Made by a program: the position numbers and the translations under genes | Assembly (NCBI GenBank): GCA_002363385.1 | Contig: DEVL01000003.1 | Span: 496,505 to 560,504 of the forward strand | DNA length: 64,000 nt | Reading direction: 5' to 3' | Source of the DNA: Stenotrophomonas maltophilia | GTDB taxonomy: Bacteria > Pseudomonadota > Gammaproteobacteria > Xanthomonadales > Xanthomonadaceae | The notes under the pieces: generated by a model | What the model saw: the letters and a program-made list of their open reading frames with translations, nothing else | Told to the model about the DNA's origin: nothing | Databases searched by the model: none | In this document: piece by piece, positions 1 to 7,908 of the stretch | Layout of the letters: each line of letters begins with the position of its first letter | Position numbering within the stretch: position 1 is the stretch's first letter

Positions 1-663
1 GGTTTCGAGATCTCGCTGACCCCGTCCTACTCCGGTGGCATGGGCCGTGCGTGGCTGGAGAAGGGCGGCGTGTACGTGGTCGCCAATATCCGCGGCGGTG
101 GCGAGTATGGTCCGCGCTGGCACCAGGCGGCGCTCAAGCAGAACCGTCACAAGGCCTATGAAGACATGGCCGCGGTCGCCCGCGACCTCGTCAGCCGCAA
201 GATCACCTCGGCCAAGCACCTGGGCGTGCAGGGCGGCAGCAACGGTGGCCTGCTCACCGGCAACATGCTGACCCAGTACCCGGAGCTGTTCGGCGCTGTC
301 GTGGTGCAGGTGCCGCTGCTGGACATGAAGCGTTACAGCCACCTGCTGGCCGGTGCGTCGTGGATGGCCGAATACGGCAATCCTGACACCGCCGATTGGG
401 AGTTCATCAAGACCTTCTCGCCGTACCACCTGTTCGACGCGAGCAAGACCTACCCACCGGTGCTGTTCACCACCTCCACCCGCGATGATCGTGTGCATCC
501 GGCGCATGCCCGCAAGATGGCGGCCAAGATGATCGACGCCGGCAAGGATGTGACCTACTACGAGAACATCGAAGGCGGCCACGGCGGCGCGGCGAACAAC
601 GCCCAGGCGGCGCACATGTCGGCATTGGCCTACAGCTTCCTGTGGGAGCAGTTGTCGAAGTAA
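1..663 (+). CDS. S9 family prolyl oligopeptidase, C-terminal catalytic part (5' end outside window)
   Basis: The frame is open from base 1 to a TAA at 661-663, giving 220 residues of a larger protein. It contains the alpha/beta-hydrolase catalytic domain of a prolyl-oligopeptidase-type serine peptidase. The nucleophile elbow is GGSNGG, the catalytic Asp lies in TRDDRVHP, and the His lies in the C-terminal EGGHGG. The motif NIRGGGEYGPRWH is typical of S9A enzymes. Such enzymes cut small peptides after proline or basic residues. The N-terminal propeller and any signal peptide are missing because the window starts inside the gene, so location and exact specificity cannot be judged. A second S9 peptidase (2138-4255) lies downstream. 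Confidence 0.9.
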   Translation, partial: GFEISLTPSYSGGMGRAWLEKGGVYVVANIRGGGEYGPRWHQAALKQNRHKAYEDMAAVARDLVSRKITSAKHLGVQGGSNGGLLTGNMLTQYPELFGAVVVQVPLLDMKRYSHLLAGASWMAEYGNPDTADWEFIKTFSPYHLFDASKTYPPVLFTTSTRDDRVHPAHARKMAAKMIDAGKDVTYYENIEGGHGGAANNAQAAHMSALAYSFLWEQLSK

Positions 664-670
664 GCTCGGG

Positions 671-700
671 ATGGCTCGACGGTCAGGGCCGTCGAGCCAT
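671..700 (+). terminator. perfect 12-bp hairpin after the S9 peptidase
   Basis: ATGGCTCGACGG at 671-682 pairs perfectly with CCGTCGAGCCAT at 689-700 around a 6-nt loop, starting 8 nt past the stop codon. No T-tract follows, so it may stabilise the 3' end rather than terminate. The stronger terminator is at 791-820. Confidence 0.5.
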
Positions 701-790
701 CAGCAGGCAGTGAGCCTGCAGCGGACGCAGTAGCCCCCTGGAGCAGACTCCGGGTGGTGGGGCGTCAGGTTGGCTCCACCCCATGTTCAG

Positions 791-820
791 CGCCACGCAG
801 CGATGCGTGGCGTTTTTTTT
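791..820 (+). terminator. intrinsic terminator
   Basis: A 9-bp stem, CGCCACGCA (791-799) with TGCGTGGCG (804-812), closes a 4-nt loop and is followed directly by eight T residues (813-820). It ends rightward transcription from the S9 peptidase. It sits just beyond the 3' end of the leftward aminotransferase gene. The stem sequence resembles the SMAG palindrome at 7780-7838. Confidence 0.85.
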
Positions 821-829
821 ATGGGGCGC

Positions 830-2026
830 TCAACGCACCCATGTCTCCAGCCCGCGCGCGATGCGGCGCACCGCTTCTTCCAGGCGAGGCACGTCCTGCG
901 TATAGGCCAGCCGCACATGCGCGTTGGCGCGGTGGTGGCCGAAGTCCAGGCCCGGCGTGAACGCCACATGCTCCGTTTCCAGGAAATGCGCACAGAACGC
1001 CTGCGCATCATCGGTGAACGCGCTCACGTCCGCGTAGAGATAGAACGCGCCCTCCGGCTCGACTTCGATGCGGAAGCCGAGCGCACGCAGCGCGGGAAGC
1101 AGGTAATCGCGACGGTCGCGGAACGCCGCGCGCCGCTGCTCGAAGATCGCGATCGCCTCCGGCTCGAAACACGCCAGCGCCGCATGCTGGGCGATGCTCG
1201 AGGCGCTGATGTACAGATTCTGCGCGAGCTTCTCCAGCTCACGGACCGCCTGCGGCGGCGCGACCAGCCAGCCCAGGCGCCAGCCGGTCATGCCGTAGTA
1301 CTTCGAGAAACTGTTGAGGACGAACGCTTCATCATCGACCTGCAGCACGCTGGCCGCGTCCATGCCGTAGGTGAGGCCGTGGTAGATCTCATCGACCACC
1401 AGATGCCCGCCGCGTGCCTTCAGGGACTGCGACAGCGCCGCGAGCTGCGCCGCCGAGAGCACGGTGCCGGTCGGATTGGCCGGGGACGCGACCAGCGCAC
1501 CCACGCTGTCCGCGTTCCACTGCCGTGCCACCAGCTCCGGCGTCAGCTGGTAGGCCGTCTGCGGCCCGACCGGCACCAGCTGCGCGGCCCCTTCCACCAA
1601 CCGCAGGAAGTGCCGGTTGCACGGGTAGCCGGGATCGGCCAGCAACCAGTGCTTGCCGGGGTCGACCAGCAGACTGCTGGCCAGCAACAGCGCGCCCGAG
1701 CCACCCGGCGTGACCAGGATCCGCTCGGGGTCGATGTGTACCGCGTAGCGCTTCTGGTAGAAGCCCGCAATCGCCTCGCGCAACGCGGGCAGGCCCCGGG
1801 CCGCGGTGTAGCGGGTGTGGCCGGCCGCGAGCGCGGCCTGGCCGGCGCGCACGATCGGTGCGGCGGTGGTGAAGTCCGGCTCGCCGATCTCCAGGTGGAT
1901 CACATCGTGGCCAGCCTGCTCCAGCGCCTGCGCGCGGGCCAGCAGCGACATGACGTGGAAGGGTTCGATGTCCTGGCTGCGGCGGCTGTAGCCGGTGCCG
2001 GTCGGGGGCGTGCGGGAAGTATCCAT
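830..2026 (-). CDS. PLP-dependent class I/II aminotransferase
   Basis: This is a 398-residue fold-type I aminotransferase of the aspartate/aromatic group. The PLP-binding lysine is K242 in SFSKYYGMTGWR. N184 in SPANPTG and D212 in VVDEIYHG are the usual cofactor contacts, and the N-terminal EIGEPDF is the family's substrate-loop signature. It should transfer an amino group from an amino acid to a 2-oxo acid in the cytoplasm; the substrate cannot be read from sequence. The start at 2026 is the first ATG, without a strong ribosome site. The gene is divergent from ptrB with about 110 nt between the starts. Confidence 0.9.
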   Translation of the reverse strand: MDTSRTPPTGTGYSRRSQDIEPFHVMSLLARAQALEQAGHDVIHLEIGEPDFTTAAPIVRAGQAALAAGHTRYTAARGLPALREAIAGFYQKRYAVHIDPERILVTPGGSGALLLASSLLVDPGKHWLLADPGYPCNRHFLRLVEGAAQLVPVGPQTAYQLTPELVARQWNADSVGALVASPANPTGTVLSAAQLAALSQSLKARGGHLVVDEIYHGLTYGMDAASVLQVDDEAFVLNSFSKYYGMTGWRLGWLVAPPQAVRELEKLAQNLYISASSIAQHAALACFEPEAIAIFEQRRAAFRDRRDYLLPALRALGFRIEVEPEGAFYLYADVSAFTDDAQAFCAHFLETEHVAFTPGLDFGHHRANAHVRLAYTQDVPRLEEAVRRIARGLETWVR

Positions 2027-2137
2027 GGGCTGATGATAGGCGCAGTGACCAACGACAGGCTTGCTGCTGGCCTACCTGCCAGCACAGACTGCAGGGACAC
2101 GGACGCCATTGCATTCCCCCGCCAGGAACCTTATCTC

Positions 2138-4255
2138 GTGAAACCCGCCCTTTGTTTACTGGTTGCCAGCCTCATGACCTCCAACGTGCACGCCGCCCCC
2201 GCGCTGACCCCGCCCGACGCCGAAAAGCACCCGCACACGGTGAAGGCTCCCTTTGGCGCGACCCGCAGCGACGATTACTACTGGCTGCGCGACGACAAGC
2301 GCGAAGACGCGAAGATGCTGGCCTACCTGAACGCGGAGAACGCCTACACCGACCAGGTCGTGGCCCCGCTCAAGCCGCTGGAAGATACCCTGTACAAGGA
2401 GATCGTCGCCCGCATCAAGCAGGACGATGCCAGCGTGCCCTCGCGTGACCGCGGCTACTGGTATTACACCCGCTTCGAAACCGGCAAGGACTACCCGATC
2501 CAGGCGCGCCGCAAGGGCAGCATGGAGGCGCCGGAAGAGATCCTGCTCGACATCAACACGATGGCCGAAGGCAAGGGCTACTTCAACGTGGGCGATGCCG
2601 ATGTCAGCCAGGACAACCACCTGCTGGCCTGGGCCGAGGACGATGTCGGCCGCCGCCAGTATGTGATCCGCTTCAAGGACCTGCGTACCGGTGAGGTGCT
2701 GCCGGACCGCATCGAGAACGTGTCGCCCAACGTGGTCTGGGCCGATGACAACCGCACCCTGTTCTATGTCGAGAATGATCCGGAGACCCTGCTCACCGTG
2801 CGCGTCAAAAAGCACGTGCTGGGCACCCCGGCCAGCAGCGACGTGCTCGTCTACGAAGAGAAGGACGACAGCTTCTACATGGGCGTCGGCCGCACCCGCG
2901 ATGATCGCTTCCTGACCATCGAGCTGCACAGTACGGTGAGCTCGGAAACCCGCTACGCCCCGGCTGCCGACCCGCAGGCGTTCAAGGTACTGGCGCCGCG
3001 TGCGCGTGACGTCGAATACGATGCCGACCACTTCAATGGCCGGTGGGTGATCCGTACCAACGCTGCGGACGCCAGGAACTTCAAGATCGTCACCGCGCCC
3101 AGCGATGCCACCGCGCGCAGCCAGTGGAAGGATTGGGTCGCGCACGATGATGCCGTGCTGATCGAAGGCTTCGAACTGTTCGACGGTTTCACCGCGATCG
3201 CCGAGCGCTCCAATGGCCTGGAGCGCGTGCGCCTGCTGTTCCCGGATGGCCGCCAGGATTACGTCAAGGCCGACGAACCGGCCTATTCGATGGGGCTGGC
3301 CGCCAACAGCGAGCACGACACCCCGTGGCTGCGGTACGCCTACACCTCGCTGACCACGCCGACCACCACCTACGAGCTCAACACCGTCACCGGTGAACGC
3401 CGCCAGCTCAAGCAGCAGCCGGTGATCGGCTACGACGCGTCGAAGTACACGACCGAACGCGTGTGGGTCACCGCCCGCGACGGCGTCAAGGTGCCGGTGT
3501 CGCTGGTCTACCGCAACGGCTTCAAGAAGGACGGCACCGGCGCGCTGTACCAGTACGCCTACGGCAGCTACGGCATGTCGATGGACCCGGGCTTCAACCA
3601 GACCGTGGTCAGCCTGCTGGATCGTGGCGTGGTGTATGCCATCGCCCACATCCGCGGCGGCCAGGAAATGGGCCGTGCGTGGTATGAGGACGGCAAGCTG
3701 CTCAAGAAGCAGAACACCTTCAACGATTTCGTCGATGTCACGCGCGAACTGGTCCGGCTGGGCTATGCCGCCAAGGATCGCGTCGCCGCCTCCGGTGGCA
3801 GCGCCGGTGGCCTGTTGATGGGCGCGGTGGCCAACCAGGCCCCGCAGGACTACCGCGTGATGGTGGCCCAGGTGCCGTTCGTCGATGTGGTCACCACCAT
3901 GCTCGACGCCAGCATCCCCCTGACCACCAACGAGTACGACGAGTGGGGCAACCCGGAGCAGCGCGAGTATTACGACTACATGCTCAAGTACTCGCCCTAC
4001 GACAACGTCAGCAAGCAGGCGTACCCGGCCCTGTTCGTCGGCACCGGCCTGTGGGATTCACAGGTGCAGTACTGGGAGCCGGCCAAGTGGGTGGCCAAGC
4101 TGCGCGATGACAACACCGGCCACTTCCCGATCGTGTTCCGCACCAACATGGAAGCCGGCCACGGTGGCAAGTCCGGACGCTTCCAGCGTTACCACGAGCT
4201 GGCCGAGTCGTACGCATTCGTGCTGGACCAGCTGGGCGTCACCCAGACGCCGTAA
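2138..4255 (+). CDS. ptrB: Oligopeptidase B (S9A serine peptidase) with signal peptide
   Basis: This 705-residue protein starts at a GTG preceded by CAGGAAC. The frame runs open far upstream, but the hydrophobic stretch KPALCLLVASLMTSNVHA right after this GTG looks like a signal peptide, which fixes the start. Mature protein begins with a POP N-terminal propeller domain (DDYYWLRDD, then about residues 30-420). The catalytic domain has S555 in GGSAGGLLMG, followed by the oligopeptidase B signature AQVPFVDVVTTMLD and the His in EAGHGGKSGR. The family cleaves short peptides after Arg/Lys. E. coli PtrB lacks a signal peptide, so periplasmic or secreted location is an inference worth noting. Confidence 0.9.
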   Translation: MKPALCLLVASLMTSNVHAAPALTPPDAEKHPHTVKAPFGATRSDDYYWLRDDKREDAKMLAYLNAENAYTDQVVAPLKPLEDTLYKEIVARIKQDDASVPSRDRGYWYYTRFETGKDYPIQARRKGSMEAPEEILLDINTMAEGKGYFNVGDADVSQDNHLLAWAEDDVGRRQYVIRFKDLRTGEVLPDRIENVSPNVVWADDNRTLFYVENDPETLLTVRVKKHVLGTPASSDVLVYEEKDDSFYMGVGRTRDDRFLTIELHSTVSSETRYAPAADPQAFKVLAPRARDVEYDADHFNGRWVIRTNAADARNFKIVTAPSDATARSQWKDWVAHDDAVLIEGFELFDGFTAIAERSNGLERVRLLFPDGRQDYVKADEPAYSMGLAANSEHDTPWLRYAYTSLTTPTTTYELNTVTGERRQLKQQPVIGYDASKYTTERVWVTARDGVKVPVSLVYRNGFKKDGTGALYQYAYGSYGMSMDPGFNQTVVSLLDRGVVYAIAHIRGGQEMGRAWYEDGKLLKKQNTFNDFVDVTRELVRLGYAAKDRVAASGGSAGGLLMGAVANQAPQDYRVMVAQVPFVDVVTTMLDASIPLTTNEYDEWGNPEQREYYDYMLKYSPYDNVSKQAYPALFVGTGLWDSQVQYWEPAKWVAKLRDDNTGHFPIVFRTNMEAGHGGKSGRFQRYHELAESYAFVLDQLGVTQTP

Positions 4256-4323
4256 CGGCAGCCGCTGGCCGTCGGGAGACGACCAGCGCCGCTCCCCCCG
4301 GCCAGGGATCATCAGCAGCGCCG

Positions 4324-4345
4324 GTAGGGCCGGCCGCTGGCCGGC
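4324..4345 (+). repeat. SMAG-type REP element
   Basis: A GTAG head (4324-4327) is followed by the 7-bp palindrome GCCGGCC-GCT-GGCCGGC (4329-4345). The same element occurs at 40227 and 58208. The layout matches the GTAG-headed SMAG REP family described in Stenotrophomonas maltophilia. Confidence 0.75.
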
Positions 4346-4437
4346 ACAACCAGGGTGCCTCCAAGGGCGTGATTTCTGCGCTGCCTGTTCATCCAGCCGG
4401 CACCCAAGCGCCCAAACAGCGCGGCTATACTCGGGGG

Positions 4438-4683
4438 ATGAAGACATCCCCCCGTACCCTCATCTCCCTGACGCTGGCCGCCTCGGCGCTGCTGGTGCTG
4501 TCGGCCTGTGGCAACAAGGGCCCGCTGGTCCTGCCGCAGAAGCCGGTCCCGGTCGAAGAGCAGCTGGTCGAGCCGGCCGCTGACGACGCCACACCGCCGG
4601 CCGCCGATGCCGATACTGATTCCCCCGTGGTTCCCGATCCGGTTGATGCCCCGGCGCTGAAGGCCAATGACGGGAATGAGTAA
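4438..4683 (+). CDS. lptM: LptM-like small lipoprotein (YifL family)
   Basis: This is an 81-residue lipoprotein with a type II signal peptide and lipobox LSAC, followed by the family signature GNKGPLVLP and a Pro/Glu/Asp-rich tail. In E. coli this family (YifL/LptM) helps the LptD-LptE outer membrane translocon mature. The start is the ATG at 4438. A TATACT sequence at 4426-4431 lies 7 nt before it, so the mRNA could have almost no leader. The stop overlaps the dapF start by 8 nt. The order lptM-dapF-DUF484-xerC is conserved in gammaproteobacteria, which supports the call. Confidence 0.85.
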   Translation: MKTSPRTLISLTLAASALLVLSACGNKGPLVLPQKPVPVEEQLVEPAADDATPPAADADTDSPVVPDPVDAPALKANDGNE

Positions 4684-5530
4684 ATCGAACACGTCCGCGG
4701 CGCTGCGCTTCACCAAGATGCATGGCGCCGGCAACGATTTCGTGGTGTTGGACCTGCGTGATGGCAGCGCACCGCCGGATGCCGCACTGGCGGCGCGTCT
4801 GGCCGATCGCCATACCGGCGTGGGCTGCGACCAGATCCTGACCATCGAGCCACCCAGGGCCGAGGGCTCGGTCGCTTCGTATCGGATCTGGAACGCCGAC
4901 GGCAGTACGTCCGAGCAATGCGGTAACGGCGCGCGCTGCGTGGCGGCCTGGCTGGTGCGTGATGGCGCAGCGACCGGGAGCACCTTCGCGATCGACAGTC
5001 CGGTCACCACGCATGCGGTCGAACGCTTGGGCGAAGAACAGTACGCCGTTGCCATGGGCGTGCCGCGTTTCGAGCCGGAGAACGTGCCGCTGATCGGCTT
5101 CGCCCGCGCCCGTGAGGAATACCTGTTGCCGTTGCAGGGCGACACGGTGCGCTTCGGCGCGGTGTCGATGGGCAACCCGCACGCGGTGATCGAAGTGGGT
5201 CTGGTCGATGCCGCCCCGGTCGAGCGCCTGGGCCCGTTGCTGCAGCAGCACGCCTCGTTCCCGAAATCGGTCAACGTCGGTTTCGTGCAGGTGCTCGGCC
5301 CGCAGCACGCGCGCCTGCGCGTGTACGAGCGCGGCGCCGGTGAAACCCTGGCCTGCGGCAGTGGCGCCTGCGCCGCAGCCGTGGTGATGATGCAGCGCGG
5401 TCGCCTGCAGCGCGATGCCACGATGTCGCTGCCTGGCGGTGATCTGCGCATCCGCTGGCCGTCCGACGATGCACAGATCGTGATGTCAGGACCCGCAGCC
5501 TTCGTCTTTGATGGGGAGTGGAACGCATGA
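4676..5530 (+). CDS. dapF: Diaminopimelate epimerase
   Basis: This 284-residue enzyme converts LL- to meso-diaminopimelate, the last step before meso-DAP enters lysine synthesis and peptidoglycan. The N-terminal FTKMHGAGNDFVV is the family signature. The two catalytic cysteines lie in EQCGNGARC and in ETLACGSGAC. I chose the ATG at 4676 (MSKSNTSAALRF) because it overlaps the lptM stop tightly; an in-frame ATG at 4667 is the alternative. The 3' end overlaps the next gene as ATGA, so the genes are translationally coupled. Confidence 0.95.
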   Translation: MSKSNTSAALRFTKMHGAGNDFVVLDLRDGSAPPDAALAARLADRHTGVGCDQILTIEPPRAEGSVASYRIWNADGSTSEQCGNGARCVAAWLVRDGAATGSTFAIDSPVTTHAVERLGEEQYAVAMGVPRFEPENVPLIGFARAREEYLLPLQGDTVRFGAVSMGNPHAVIEVGLVDAAPVERLGPLLQQHASFPKSVNVGFVQVLGPQHARLRVYERGAGETLACGSGACAAAVVMMQRGRLQRDATMSLPGGDLRIRWPSDDAQIVMSGPAAFVFDGEWNA

Positions 5531-6204
5531 GCGAGACCGCCGAGAAGATCGGATCGCATGAAGTCGCCGCCTGGCTGCGTCGGCATCCGACCTTCCTGAA
5601 GCAGTTCCCGGACCTGGCCCTGACCCTGGTGGTGCCGCGCGATGACGGCCCCACCGCGTCGCTGGCCAGCTATCAGCTGGAGGTGCTGCGCGACAAGAAC
5701 CGTGAGCTGTCGCGACGGCTGGCCGATCTGGCCGCCAATGCGCAGATCAACGAGCGCTTGGCCGTGCGCACGCACCAGCTGACCCTGGCACTGATGAAGC
5801 AGGACTCGGCGGCCGACACCCTGCGGGCGATGGCTGCCTCGCTGGAAGAAGATTTTGCCGGTGATCTGGTGCGGCTGATCGTGCTGCATCCGGTAGCGGG
5901 ACTGGAACAGGCGCCGTGGCTGCAGGTGATCGAGGAGAGCAGTCCGTTGCTGGGTGTGTTCCGCGATTGCCTGAAAGATGGCGAGCCGATCTGCGGCCGC
6001 CTGCAGCCGGAGAAAAACACCGTGCTGTACGCCGGGCGGGCGGAGGAAGTGCAGTCCAGCGCGCTACTGCCGCTGCCGGGTGTCGGCCTGATCGCGGTCG
6101 GCAGCCACGACGGTAATCGGTTCTACCCGGGCATGGGCACGCTGTTCCTGCGCATGATGGGCGAATCGCTGGTTGTCGCGCTGCAGCGCTTCGCCTCGCC
6201 CTGA
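5527..6204 (+). CDS. DUF484 family protein
   Basis: This 225-residue cytoplasmic protein starts at the ATGA overlap with dapF. It has the DUF484 layout: an N-terminal helical region (EVAAWLRRHPTFL), a predicted coiled coil around residues 40-75 (LEVLRDKNRELSRRLADLAANAQ), then a GAF-like domain ending in FLRMMGESLVVALQR. The function is not established. Its fixed position between dapF and xerC in many proteobacteria suggests a link with envelope or chromosome-segregation functions, but that is only inference. Confidence 0.85.
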   Translation: MSETAEKIGSHEVAAWLRRHPTFLKQFPDLALTLVVPRDDGPTASLASYQLEVLRDKNRELSRRLADLAANAQINERLAVRTHQLTLALMKQDSAADTLRAMAASLEEDFAGDLVRLIVLHPVAGLEQAPWLQVIEESSPLLGVFRDCLKDGEPICGRLQPEKNTVLYAGRAEEVQSSALLPLPGVGLIAVGSHDGNRFYPGMGTLFLRMMGESLVVALQRFASP

Positions 6205-6226
6205 CCTTCCTTCGAGGGGAGTCGCC

Positions 6227-7117
6227 GTGAGTATCGCGCAGGACTTCCTGTCGCACCTGCAGGTGGAGCGCCGCATGTCGGCGCACACGCTGGATGCCTA
6301 CCGTCGCGACCTGGACGCACTCGCGGCGTGGGCTGAGGGGCAGGGTGCGGTGATCGACACGCTCGACAGTGCGCAGCTGCGCCAGTTCATTGCTGACGAA
6401 CACCGTCGTGGGCTGTCGCCTACGTCGCTGCAGCGCCGGCTCTCTGCCTGCCGCAGTTTTTACGCCTGGCTGCTCAAACACCATCGTATCGAGGCCAATC
6501 CCGCGACCGGCCTGAAAGCACCCAAGGCACCACGCAAACTGCCGCAGGTGCTCGACGCCGATGAAGCCGTGCAGCTGGTGGAACTGCCCACCGATGCACC
6601 CCTCGGTCTGCGCGATCGCGCGCTGCTGGAGCTGTTCTATTCCTCCGGGCTGCGCCTGAGTGAGCTGTGTGCGCTGATCTGGCGCGACCTGGATTTCGAC
6701 ACCGGTCTGGTCAACGTACTGGGCAAGGGTAACCGGGAGCGACGCGTGCCGTTCGGTTCGCATGCGCGCACTGCGCTGCAGGGCTGGCGGGCCGAAAGCG
6801 GCGGCGCGGCGACCGCGCCGGTGTTTCCCGGGCGCAAGGGTGGCCCGATCACCCAGCGCGCCGTACAGATCCGCATCCGCCAGCTGGCCCAGCGCCAGGG
6901 CCTGTTCAAGCACGTGCATCCGCACATGCTGCGGCACAGCTTCGCCAGCCACATCCTGGAATCCTCCGGCGATCTGCGCGGTGTGCAGGAGCTGCTGGGC
7001 CATGCCGATATCGCCACCACGCAGATCTATACCCATCTGGATTTCCAGCACCTGGCCAAGGTCTACGACGCCGCGCACCCGCGTGCCAAGCGGCGCAAGA
7101 GCGGCAACGAAAGCTGA
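6227..7117 (+). CDS. xerC: Tyrosine recombinase XerC
   Basis: This 296-residue site-specific recombinase would act with XerD at dif to resolve chromosome dimers. An N-terminal SAM-like core-binding domain (about residues 1-90) precedes the catalytic domain. The catalytic set is complete: R143 (SSGLRLSEL), K167 (GKGNRERRVP), H233 and R236 (HMLRHSFASH), H259 (LLGHADI) and nucleophile Y268 (QIYTHLDF). The start is the GTG at 6227, with GAGGGGAG just upstream. The frame continues upstream into the DUF484 gene but without a better start. Confidence 0.95.
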   Translation: MSIAQDFLSHLQVERRMSAHTLDAYRRDLDALAAWAEGQGAVIDTLDSAQLRQFIADEHRRGLSPTSLQRRLSACRSFYAWLLKHHRIEANPATGLKAPKAPRKLPQVLDADEAVQLVELPTDAPLGLRDRALLELFYSSGLRLSELCALIWRDLDFDTGLVNVLGKGNRERRVPFGSHARTALQGWRAESGGAATAPVFPGRKGGPITQRAVQIRIRQLAQRQGLFKHVHPHMLRHSFASHILESSGDLRGVQELLGHADIATTQIYTHLDFQHLAKVYDAAHPRAKRRKSGNES

Positions 7118-7155
7118 ATCGATCCGCTGCGGCATCCGGGCGCAGGGCAGGGCGG

Positions 7156-7183
7156 GTTGAAGCGTCGGGCATAGACCCCACCT
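7156..7183 (+). promoter_or_regulatory. sigma-32 (RpoH) type heat-shock promoter of hslVU
   Basis: A -35 box GTTGAAG (7156-7162) and a -10 box CCCCACCT (7176-7183) are separated by 13 nt. This closely follows the E. coli RpoH consensus CTTGAAA-N13-CCCCATNT. It lies 25 nt upstream of the hslV start, where heat-shock control is expected for this protease. Confidence 0.7.
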
Positions 7184-7208
7184 CAGTCTTTGTCACCCCG
7201 GAGGCTCC

Positions 7209-7760
7209 ATGGACCCCAGTCAGAACCCCAACGTATTTCATGCCACCACCATCATCTCGGTGCGGCGCAATGGGCATGTCGCCGTCGCCGGCGATGGTCA
7301 GGTCACGCTCGGCCACACGGTGATGAAGGGCAACGCCCGCAAGGTGCGCCGTCTGGGTCGCGAGGGCCAGGTGCTGGCCGGTTTCGCCGGTGCCGCCGCC
7401 GATGCCTTCACCCTGTTCGAGCTGTTCGAGGCCAAGCTGGAAAAGCACGGCCAGCTTCAGCGCGCCGCAGTGGAACTGGCCAAGGATTGGCGCACCGAGC
7501 GCCGCCTGGGCAAGCTCGAAGCGCTGCTCGCCGTCGCCGACAAAGACACCTCGCTGATCATCAGCGGCACCGGTGATGTGATCGAGCCGGAAGACGGCAT
7601 CATCGCCATCGGGTCCGGTGGTTCCTACGCTCTGTCGGCCGCCCGCGCGCTGATGGCGCATACCGAACTGGATGCCCGCACGATCGCCACCGAGTCGATC
7701 AACATCGCCGGCGACATCTGCATCTACACCAACCGCAACGTGGTGGTCGAGGAGCTTTGA
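7209..7760 (+). CDS. hslV: HslV peptidase subunit of the HslUV protease
   Basis: This 183-residue threonine peptidase forms the double-hexamer proteolytic core that HslU caps, degrading unfolded and regulatory proteins in the cytoplasm. The mature enzyme should begin at T13 in HATTIISVRRNG. It carries the family motifs VAGDGQVTLG and KGNARKVRRL, and GSGGSYALSAARAL near the C terminus. A 12-residue propeptide (MDPSQNPNVFHA) must be removed, whereas E. coli HslV loses only Met. GGAGG lies just upstream of the ATG. A heat-shock-type promoter precedes the gene, and hslU follows after 148 nt. Confidence 0.95.
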   Translation: MDPSQNPNVFHATTIISVRRNGHVAVAGDGQVTLGHTVMKGNARKVRRLGREGQVLAGFAGAAADAFTLFELFEAKLEKHGQLQRAAVELAKDWRTERRLGKLEALLAVADKDTSLIISGTGDVIEPEDGIIAIGSGGSYALSAARALMAHTELDARTIATESINIAGDICIYTNRNVVVEEL

Positions 7761-7779
7761 CCCGCAGGGTCAACGCTCG

Positions 7780-7838
7780 GTAGCGCCACGCCATGCGTGG
7801 CTGCGGTATCCGGCCAGCCACGCATGGCGTGGCTCCAC
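7780..7838 (+). repeat. inverted pair of SMAG-type REP elements between hslV and hslU
   Basis: The first unit has a GTAG head (7780-7783) and the stem GCCACGC-CAT-GCGTGGC (7785-7801). The second lies inverted at 7817-7833 with a degenerate head (TCCAC on this strand). The 18-nt blocks 7785-7802 and 7816-7833 are perfect reverse complements. The pair therefore folds either as two small hairpins or as one long one, inside the hslVU transcript. Confidence 0.75.
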
Positions 7839-7908
7839 ATCAGCGTTACGTCGCTGCCAGGCAGGCCGGTGATACGTCATTCCACCCCATATCCTCGTGA
7901 GCACACCC

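Noticed and set aside
770..2137. Upstream extension of the oligopeptidase B frame by about 455 residues
   Set aside because: It runs antisense through the aminotransferase gene, has no sensible composition, and the GTG at 2138 precedes a clear signal peptide.
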